Positions 1 to 4,308 of a DNA stretch of 6,213 bases are shown in pieces. The stretch's first letter is position 1, and the number at the start of each line of letters is the position of its first letter. The DNA comes from a bacterium HR27 (GTDB taxonomy: Bacteria; Chloroflexota; Chloroflexia; Thermomicrobiales; Thermomicrobiaceae), in contig BEID01000088.1 in NCBI GenBank assembly GCA_002898975.1, forward strand, positions 1-6,213. Direction: 5' to 3'. Below the pieces are notes generated by a model. That model was given only the letters and a program-made list of their open reading frames with translations, had not been told where the DNA came from and did no database searches. The translations under genes and the position numbers were made by a program.

Positions 1-14
1 AGGGAGATGGAGCG

Positions 15-43
15 TTGCACGAACCAGCACCGTCGAGTATACT
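15..43 (+). promoter_or_regulatory. Sigma70-type promoter of the tRNA-Thr pair
   Basis: A -35 hexamer TTGCAC (15-20) and a -10 hexamer TATACT (38-43) are separated by exactly 17 bases. Each box differs from the housekeeping consensus at one or two positions. Transcription would start near 50, about 14 bases before the first tRNA, which suits a stable-RNA promoter with a short 5' leader for RNase P to remove. The spacing and position make this the best promoter in the window. It is a sequence match only. Confidence 0.75.
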
Positions 44-63
44 GCTGAGTGCGTTGGCGGTGG

Positions 64-139
64 GCCCACGTAGCTCAGGAGGCAGAGCACAATCTTGGTA
101 AGATTGAGGTCCCGGGTTCGAGTCCCGGCGTGGGCTCCA
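64..139 (+). tRNA. tRNA-Thr (anticodon GGT)
   Basis: A full cloverleaf can be drawn. The acceptor stem GCCCACG (64-70) pairs perfectly with CGTGGGC (129-135). The D-stem is GCTC/GAGC. The anticodon stem CAATC/GATTG encloses the loop TTGGTAA with anticodon GGT at 97-99. The T-stem CCGGG (112-116) pairs with CCCGG (124-128) around the TTCGAGT loop. The discriminator is T136 and CCA is encoded (137-139). Anticodon GGT reads the threonine codons ACC and ACU. It is the first gene of a two-tRNA transcript. Confidence 0.97.
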
Positions 140-142
140 GAA

Positions 143-217
143 GCCGGTGTAGCTCAGCGGTAGAGCAGCTGTTTCGTAAACAGCAGGTCGTCGGTTCGAA
201 TCCGACCACCGGCTCCA
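143..217 (+). tRNA. tRNA-Thr (anticodon CGT)
   Basis: The acceptor stem GCCGGTG (143-149) pairs perfectly with CACCGGC (207-213). The anticodon stem GCTGT (168-172) pairs with ACAGC (180-184) around the loop TTCGTAA, with anticodon CGT at 175-177. The T-arm has the usual TTCGAAT loop, and CCA is encoded at 215-217. It reads the threonine codon ACG, which should be common in a high-GC genome. Only three bases separate it from the preceding tRNA, so both are surely processed from one transcript. The two acceptor stems differ, so this is not a recent duplication. Confidence 0.97.
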
Positions 218-252
218 AAGAAAACCGCACTACCACGAGAAACCGAAAGGAC

Positions 253-283
253 GGCCGGGGCGCGCCCCGGCCATTCTCATTTT
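253..283 (+). terminator. Terminator-like hairpin after the tRNA pair
   Basis: A perfect 20-base palindrome (253-272) has arms GGCCGGGG and CCCCGGCC around CGCG. A T-rich but interrupted stretch follows (273-283, ATTCTCATTTT). It lies 35 bases past the second tRNA, where an intrinsic terminator is expected. The U-tract is imperfect, so strength is uncertain. The palindrome could also act on transcripts from the other strand. Confidence 0.6.
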
Positions 284-728
284 CCCCTCTACTGCAATCG
301 TGACTGCAGTGCGCGTGGCTGGACGGGCCGGTCCACCGGTGGTGAGCTGGTGCTCGCAACGGCGACCTCCACAGAGCAGCTGACTGTGCCTCCCAACCGA
401 GGGATGTGCTCATGACATGGTGGCACGACTTCATCGCAACCACGCCACATGTGCCTATGCTTCGATGCTCGCCACGACAACAGTCTTTTCGACGTACAGG
501 AACGGAAGCGAGGTCACAACTGGCGGCTGACTCGCTCGGTCTTTCCTCGTGGCAGCGGCATGGGGAGACGAGTTCCATCGGTCGGGCGGAGCGGGCAGCG
601 CACCGACTGCTCGGGAGTGTCTGATCGTTCGGACGCGCCGACTGGTTTCCTGATGGGCCCGTGATCTATGCTGGAAGGAAAACCTGGAGGCAGTGCAGCG
701 TCGAGTCGGTACGCAACGGAAGAAAACG
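284..728. other. Gene-free stretch upstream of nadC
   Basis: No convincing gene is seen in about 445 bases. The short open frames here have compositions typical of out-of-frame high-GC DNA, with no recognisable motif and no Shine-Dalgarno site. A 10-base palindrome CCACCGGTGG is at 333-342. The promoter of nadC should lie in this stretch, but I see no clear -35/-10 pair; TATGCT at 667-672 is a weak -10 candidate without a good -35. A GGAGG at 686-690 lies too close to the GTG at 693 to be an ideal ribosome binding site. Confidence 0.5.
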
Positions 729-1613
729 ATGGCTATCCAGCAGCGTACACCGCTGGCCGCACTCGGGGTTCCGCCGAGCGTGCTTCGAGAGTGGGTGCGG
801 TCGTGGCTGCTCGAAGATGTCGGACACGGTGACGTCACCACCCAAGCACTCGTTTCGCCGGAACTCCGCGGCCAGGCTGACATCGTCATGCGCGAGGCAG
901 GTGTCGTGTGCGGCCTGCCGCTCGTCGAAATCGTCTTCGCCGAAGTCGACGACGAGCTGGCCTGCACGGCTCTCGTTCCCGAGGGTGCCTCGGTCGCGGC
1001 CGGAACGGTGGTGGCGCGGGTCGCTGGGAGACTGACGAGCATCCTCACCGGCGAGCGTCTGGCGTTGAATCTCCTGCAGCGTCTTTCCGGGATCGCGACG
1101 ACCACGCGCCGCTTCGTCGAGGTGATCGAAGGTACCGGTGCCGTGATCCTGGATACCCGCAAGACGACTCCAGGATTGCGCGCACTGGAGAAATACGCGG
1201 TCCGCGTCGGCGGTGGGCGAAACCATCGCTTCGGGCTGTTCGACGGCATCCTTATCAAGGACAATCACATCCGGGCGGTCGGAAGTGTCGGCGAGGCAGT
1301 CCGGCGTGCGCGCGAGCGGGCTCCTCATCCGCTGGCGATCGAGGTCGAAGTCACGACACTCGATGAACTCGAGGAGGCGCTCGAAGCCGGCGCCGATTGG
1401 ATCTTGCTGGACAACATCGATCTGGAAACGATGCGTGAAGCGGTCCGGCGGGTTGCCGGACGCGCACGGCTGGAAGCCTCCGGTGGCGTGACGCTCGAGC
1501 GCGTCCGCACGATCGCCGAGACCGGTGTGGACGCGATCTCGGTCGGTGCGCTCACCCATTCCGTGCGTGCGCTGGACATCGCACTGGAAATCGTGGCGAT
1601 CGATTCGGACTGA
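729..1613 (+). CDS. nadC: Nicotinate-nucleotide pyrophosphorylase (carboxylating), quinolinate phosphoribosyltransferase
   Basis: This enzyme converts quinolinate and PRPP to nicotinate mononucleotide with release of CO2 and pyrophosphate. It is the step that joins de novo quinolinate synthesis to the common NAD pathway, in the cytoplasm. The 294-residue protein has the normal family length. Signature segments in order are EDVGHGDVTT (29-38), the ERLALNLLQRLSG helix (109-121), DTRKTTPGLR (142-151), GGGRNHR (161-167), KDNH (177-180), EVEV (205-208), LLDN (226-229), ASGG (250-253) and SVGALTHS (271-278). These include the Arg, Lys, His, Glu and Asp residues that bind quinolinate and PRPP in the family. 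The ATG at 729 is preceded by GGAAG at 718-722 with six bases of spacing. A GTG at 693 would add 12 residues but has its GGAGG only two bases upstream. nadA follows after 18 bases, so the two are probably co-transcribed. Confidence 0.97.
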   Translation: MAIQQRTPLAALGVPPSVLREWVRSWLLEDVGHGDVTTQALVSPELRGQADIVMREAGVVCGLPLVEIVFAEVDDELACTALVPEGASVAAGTVVARVAGRLTSILTGERLALNLLQRLSGIATTTRRFVEVIEGTGAVILDTRKTTPGLRALEKYAVRVGGGRNHRFGLFDGILIKDNHIRAVGSVGEAVRRARERAPHPLAIEVEVTTLDELEEALEAGADWILLDNIDLETMREAVRRVAGRARLEASGGVTLERVRTIAETGVDAISVGALTHSVRALDIALEIVAIDSD

Positions 1614-1631
1614 AGGGGGTCTCTCACTACG

Positions 1632-2555
1632 ATGCAGCAGCAGGAACTCGTTCAGGAGATTCTCCGGCTCAAGGAGGAACGTCGTGCCGTCATCCTGGCC
1701 CACAGTTACCAGCGACCAGAGGTGCAGGATATCGCCGACTTCGTCGGTGACTCGCTCGGACTTTCGCGCGAGGCGACGAGGACTGATGCCGAGGTGATCG
1801 TCTTCTGTGGCGTCCACTTTATGGCGGAGACGGCCGCGATTCTCAACCCCGAGAAGACGGTGCTCTTGCCCGATCTCGAGGCCGGTTGTTCGCTGGCGGA
1901 GACGATCACTCCGGAGGATGTCCGTGCCTGGCGCGAGAAACATCCGGATGGGATCGTCGTGGCCTACGTCAATACCAGTGCGGCGGTGAAAGCACTGGCG
2001 GATATCTGCTGCACGAGCGCGAACGCGGTCGAGGTGGTCGCTAGCCTGCCTCCGGATCGGCCGATCTTCTTCGTTCCGGACATGTTCCTCGGTGCGCACG
2101 TGGAGCGGATCACCGGTCGCAAGCTGGACGTCTGGCTCGGTGAGTGTCACGTCCACGCCGGTATCCGGAGCGAGGACCTGGAGGCGCAACTGGCAGCGCG
2201 CCCGGACGCGGAGTTCCTGATCCATCCGGAGTGCGGTTGCAGTTCGACCTGCATCTTCCTGCGACCGGACGCGAAGCTGCTCTCGACGGAGGGAATGGTT
2301 CGGTACGCGGCACAGTCGCCAGCGCAGGAGTTCGTGGTTGCGACCGAGGTGGGCATCCTGCACCGGCTCAACAAGAAGGCTCCTGGAAAGCGGTTCATCC
2401 CCGTCCGTGAGGACACCATCTGCCAGTACATGAAGCGGACGACGCTCGAGAAGGTGTACGAGTCGCTCCGCGATCTCAAGCATGTCATCACCGTTCCCGA
2501 GGAGATCGCTGCCCCGGCTCGTCGGGCACTCGAAGCGATGCTCGCACTGGGGTGA
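1632..2555 (+). CDS. nadA: Quinolinate synthase A ([4Fe-4S] enzyme)
   Basis: NadA condenses iminoaspartate with dihydroxyacetone phosphate to give quinolinate, the substrate of the NadC encoded just upstream. The 307-residue length fits the compact NadA form. The N-terminal HSYQRPEVQD segment (24-33) and GDSLGLS (39-45) are typical. Three cysteines sit in the positions expected for the iron-sulfur cluster ligands: C86 in DLEAGCSLA, C172 in LGECHVHAG and C264 in ICQYMKRTTLEK. The HPECGC segment (198-203) is also characteristic. The start at ATG 1632 lies 12 bases after GGGGG (1615-1619), somewhat far for a Shine-Dalgarno site, but the upstream in-frame stop is nadC's own TGA, so no longer form is possible. 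Enzymes of this type are oxygen-sensitive. No nadB is visible next to it. Confidence 0.97.
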   Translation: MQQQELVQEILRLKEERRAVILAHSYQRPEVQDIADFVGDSLGLSREATRTDAEVIVFCGVHFMAETAAILNPEKTVLLPDLEAGCSLAETITPEDVRAWREKHPDGIVVAYVNTSAAVKALADICCTSANAVEVVASLPPDRPIFFVPDMFLGAHVERITGRKLDVWLGECHVHAGIRSEDLEAQLAARPDAEFLIHPECGCSSTCIFLRPDAKLLSTEGMVRYAAQSPAQEFVVATEVGILHRLNKKAPGKRFIPVREDTICQYMKRTTLEKVYESLRDLKHVITVPEEIAAPARRALEAMLALG

Positions 2556-2592
2556 AGGATATCCAAACGGGTCGGGAGTTCCAGGACAGGCC

Positions 2593-2653
2593 GACAGTGA
2601 TGGCGCTCAGGGTACTGCCAGCTTAGAGCCGAGTCTGGCGCGCACTCACTGTC
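2593..2653. repeat. 8-bp inverted repeat downstream of nadA
   Basis: GACAGTGA (2593-2600) and TCACTGTC (2646-2653) are exact inverted repeats separated by 45 bases. They begin about 38 bases past the nadA stop codon. They could form the base of a larger RNA hairpin at the end of the nad transcript, but no T-tract follows, so an intrinsic terminator is not supported. Confidence 0.4.
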
Positions 2654-2692
2654 ACCAGCGGCTGGAGCGGATGTCACGTCGGCCCTTGGGGT

Positions 2693-2723
2693 TAACCTGT
2701 TGTGTTGACGATCGTCCAGGTTA
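2693..2723. repeat. 7-bp inverted repeat, TAACCTG/CAGGTTA
   Basis: TAACCTG (2693-2699) and CAGGTTA (2717-2723) are exact inverted repeats with a 17-base loop. The loop holds a TTGACG (2705-2710) that resembles a -35 box, though no matching -10 is found at 16-18 bases. It could be an operator or a small RNA hairpin. Confidence 0.3.
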
Positions 2724-2789
2724 CACGAGTGCTGCACACGACTATCAATGAGCTGGTAGTTTCTGTGCGTACTGAGAAACACTTATGTT

Positions 2790-2818
2790 TTGGCGCCGCG
2801 TATACGGTGGTGTATTCT
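2790..2818 (+). promoter_or_regulatory. Candidate promoter for the leader of the His-rich gene
   Basis: TTGGCG (2790-2795) and TATTCT (2813-2818) are 17 bases apart and each matches the sigma70 consensus at four or five positions. Transcription would start near 2825, giving a leader of about 300 bases before the His-rich open frame at 3126. Local A+T content is higher here than around it, which supports a promoter. No experimental or comparative support is available. Confidence 0.4.
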
Positions 2819-2887
2819 ACCGCTGTGTGCTGCGGAAAGAAACCTGGCTCGGGTCAGCCTGTGCTCGTGCGGCTGTGTGTGTCGCTA

Positions 2888-2915
2888 CTCGGCACGCCGG
2901 GCGCCGAGCTTTCTT
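2888..2915 (+). terminator. Terminator-like hairpin inside the leader
   Basis: CTCGGC (2888-2893) pairs with GCCGAG (2903-2908) around a nine-base loop and is followed by CTTTCTT (2909-2915). This is a modest stem with a short pyrimidine tract, a weak intrinsic terminator at best. Its place about 65 bases after the candidate start site would suit an attenuator or the 3' end of a short RNA. Confidence 0.3.
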
Positions 2916-2990
2916 GCGGTCTCTTGTCACCGGTGCAGCGGGATACGGTGGTGTGGAGTCGATGAGTGTACTCGCAGCGAGAGGAGCGGT

Positions 2991-3039
2991 ACCGGAGCGA
3001 GTAGCGCGAGGGACGTGCGAGTGGATGCGCTGCTCCGGT
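2991..3039 (+). repeat. Long imperfect stem: 13 bp with a 4-base bulge
   Basis: ACCGGAGC (2991-2998) pairs with GCTCCGGT (3032-3039), and AGCGC (3003-3007) pairs with GCGCT (3027-3031). The intervening GAGT (2999-3002) is a bulge and the loop is 3008-3026. Every pair is Watson-Crick. This is the strongest local helix in the intergenic region. The bulge is itself part of an alternative 7-bp pairing with 2969-2975. Confidence 0.6.
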
Positions 3040-3094
3040 TACACCCCGCGGACAAAGGTCGAAGCTGACGAATCCGAGAAACCCCGACAGCACC

Positions 3095-3154
3095 GGTAAC
3101 CCGCCTTTGCTATCTTCGAGATAGTATGAGGTGTTCGAGGCCTGACGGGTTACC
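3095..3154 (+). repeat. 9-bp inverted repeat enclosing a start codon
   Basis: GGTAACCCG (3095-3103) and CGGGTTACC (3146-3154) are exact inverted repeats. The 42-base interval holds a small hairpin (CTATCT/AGATAG, 3110-3124) and the ATG at 3126. In RNA this would put the start of the His-rich gene inside a closed loop. The left arm can alternatively pair with GGTTAC at 3037-3042. Confidence 0.55.
3110..3124. promoter_or_regulatory. Dyad CTATCT-TCG-AGATAG just before a start codon
   Basis: Six-base arms (3110-3115 and 3119-3124) flank TCG and end one base before the ATG at 3126. The dyad could be a DNA operator for a repressor or an RNA hairpin that hinders ribosome access. The A+T-rich arms stand out against the GC-rich surroundings. 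The regulator is unknown. Confidence 0.4.
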
Positions 3155-3551
3155 AGTTCTAGTCGGTTGTTGGCTTCGCTGGCTCGGTAGCCTGTTTCTT
3201 CTCGGTGCTTTCCTGAGCGTGCCGCTGCCCGTGATCGTCTGCACCTGTGGCGCCGAGTTCCCCCACGCCCATGCGGCTCTTGGGTTTGACCCACACCACC
3301 ATCACCATCATGGTAGTTTCACGCACGTTACCGAAAGTCACGGCTCTCAGCAAAACCCTTCCCTCGAGTCCGGTGACGAGCGGGCCTCAGCCCTCTTCCT
3401 CACCGCTGATCTCACCTCAGTGGAACGCATGCTCGATGCACCGAGCCACCGACGTGTGGTCGCGAGCCTGACAGAGAGGTACGAAGGTGTCGTCTGTTGC
3501 CCCGATCCTCCACCACCGCGTGCAGGCGTGCCCTTCCAGGCCGATGCGTGA
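3126..3551 (+). CDS. Small exported histidine-rich protein, probably metal-binding, function unknown
   Basis: I do not recognise a family with certainty. The 141-residue product has a hydrophobic segment at about 17-38, read as a signal peptide or membrane anchor. It continues with CTCG (C39, C41), PHAHA (H47, H49), six consecutive histidines at 57-62, then H67 and H72. The C-terminal part has a hydrophobic stretch (ASALFLTADL, 87-96), a CC pair (124-125) and a proline run PDPPPPR. This composition suits binding of a transition metal such as copper, nickel or zinc outside the cytoplasm, which is inference. The ATG at 3126 has no Shine-Dalgarno site and is enclosed by inverted repeats, so translation may be controlled by structure or the message may be leaderless. 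No other usable start lies ahead of the hydrophobic segment. A cytochrome c gene follows after 84 bases on the same strand. Confidence 0.65.
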   Translation: MRCSRPDGLPVLVGCWLRWLGSLFLLGAFLSVPLPVIVCTCGAEFPHAHAALGFDPHHHHHHGSFTHVTESHGSQQNPSLESGDERASALFLTADLTSVERMLDAPSHRRVVASLTERYEGVVCCPDPPPPRAGVPFQADA

Positions 3552-3621
3552 GGTCAACGTATCGAACGAACCTTCTGCCCACGTATGAGTCGTCTCGCGC
3601 AGTGCTTGCCCACTGTGCGCT

Positions 3622-3632
3622 GGAGGGAGAGA
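3622..3632 (+). promoter_or_regulatory. Ribosome binding site that fixes the cytochrome c start
   Basis: GGAGGGAGAGA lies four to nine bases before the ATG at 3636. It decides for this start over an ATG at 3585 in the same frame, which lacks such a site and would put 17 polar residues ahead of the signal peptide. Confidence 0.75.
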
Positions 3633-3635
3633 AGC

Positions 3636-4058
3636 ATGCTTCGCGTGGTGCTTGTGATCGTTGCTGTCCTCATGTCGGTGGCTATGGTTGGGTGCACGGG
3701 TTCAAGGGGAACAGGCGGCGAAAATGCCCTGCCTCCCGGTGTGAATGTCGAGCTAGCCGAAAAAGGGAAACAGCTTTTCAATACGTATGCCTGCAATACA
3801 TGCCACAGTGTAAATGGACAGGCTGGTATCGGACCGGCACTGAACGGTATTTATGGTAAGCAAGTCAAGCTGGAGGACGGTTCGACGGTTACCGTTGACG
3901 ATGCGTATCTCCGGGAGTCGATTCTGAATCCGGATGCGAAGATCGTTGCAGGATATCCGAAAGGATCGATGGCGAATCTGATTCAGCCGTTTCTCCCTGA
4001 GATCCGGAAGGAAGAAAATCTCTCGGCCTTGGTTGAGTACATCAAGAGTTTGCAGTAA
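3636..4058 (+). CDS. Small class I c-type cytochrome, predicted lipoprotein
   Basis: The 140-residue protein should carry one covalently bound heme c and shuttle electrons at the outer face of the membrane. A hydrophobic signal (about 3-19) ends in AMVGC, so C20 is a likely lipid-attached cysteine, although Met at -3 makes the lipobox non-standard. A short G/S/P-rich linker follows. The heme motif CNTCH is at 53-57, with C53 and C56 for heme attachment and H57 as axial ligand. The second ligand is most likely M112 in GYPKGSMANL. The segment ESILNPDAKIVAGYPKG (94-110) and the C-terminal helix ALVEYIKSLQ resemble the cytochrome c domain fused to some cytochrome oxidase subunits II. No oxidase or reductase gene is present nearby, so its partner is unknown. 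It lies 84 bases after the His-rich gene and may share its transcript. Confidence 0.9.
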   Translation: MLRVVLVIVAVLMSVAMVGCTGSRGTGGENALPPGVNVELAEKGKQLFNTYACNTCHSVNGQAGIGPALNGIYGKQVKLEDGSTVTVDDAYLRESILNPDAKIVAGYPKGSMANLIQPFLPEIRKEENLSALVEYIKSLQ

Positions 4059-4079
4059 TCTGACCCGTTCCCCGCTCAG

Positions 4080-4113
4080 CCAGGGGGAGGGTCGGCGTGA
4101 GCCCTCCCCCTGG
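4080..4113. terminator. Strong hairpin between convergent genes
   Basis: CCAGGGGGAGGG (4080-4091) pairs perfectly with CCCTCCCCCTGG (4102-4113) around a 10-base loop. It begins 21 bases after the cytochrome c stop codon. No T-tract follows on either strand, so it is not a textbook intrinsic terminator, but its stability and position suggest a role in ending or protecting the transcript from the left. The remaining bases up to 4308 hold no gene; a 10-base palindrome ACCGATCGGT is at 4251-4260. Confidence 0.55.
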
Positions 4114-4308
4114 AGCACGACGTTAGCAGCTAGTCGTTACCGCCGATGCCGTGACGTTCCGCCAGACCAGTGGGCGTCGAGTGCTTGTCCCTAGGCCACC
4201 CTGTTGGACACTCACCACAGGTGGTTTGGAACACGAGCAAGCGCCAGTGGACCGATCGGTGCGATCTGCCGGTTGACCTTACGACTACCCCCTGGCTTCC
4301 CCACGCGT

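Larger units (their letters stand above)
2821..3125 (+). other. Structured untranslated leader or possible non-coding RNA
   Basis: About 300 bases carry no convincing gene. An open frame at 2785-3099 exists but has no recognisable motif and no ribosome binding site. The stretch is dense in inverted repeats. CTCGGC/GCCGAG (2888-2908) is followed by CTTTCTT. TACTCGC (2969-2975) matches GCGAGTA (2997-3003). A 13-bp stem joins 2991-3007 to 3027-3039 with a four-base GAGT bulge. GGTTAC (3037-3042) matches GTAACC (3096-3101). Several of these share bases and so could not form together. I compared it by eye with conserved segments of RNase P RNA, tmRNA, SRP RNA and the TPP and cobalamin riboswitches and found no match. 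It may be a regulatory leader of an unrecognised type, or an RNA gene. Confidence 0.4.

Noticed and set aside
75..578. Minus-strand open frame of 167 codons across the tRNA genes, containing VGFEPTT and PGLEPGTS
   Set aside because: These peptides are the well-known spurious antisense translation of tRNA T-arms. The frame covers both tRNA genes and has no other support.
455..1264. Minus-strand open frame of 269 codons opposite nadC
   Set aside because: It is a Ser/Arg/Pro/Thr-rich shadow of the nadC reading frame with no motif or ribosome binding site.
666..2483. Minus-strand open frame of 605 codons opposite nadC and nadA
   Set aside because: It lies antisense to two clearly identified enzymes, is rich in Arg, His and Asp as expected for a high-GC shadow frame, and shows no domain motif.
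2705..2733. TTGACG as the -35 of a promoter at 2705
   Set aside because: No -10-like hexamer lies 16-18 bases downstream.
2785..3099. Plus-strand open frame of 104 codons in the intergenic region
   Set aside because: It has no Shine-Dalgarno site, no recognisable motif, and overlaps the long inverted repeats. A second frame of similar length (2790-3068) is equally open, so neither is favoured.
2821..3105. RNase P RNA, tmRNA, SRP RNA, or a TPP or cobalamin riboswitch
   Set aside because: The conserved segments I would expect for each of these were looked for by eye and not found. A covariance-model scan would decide.
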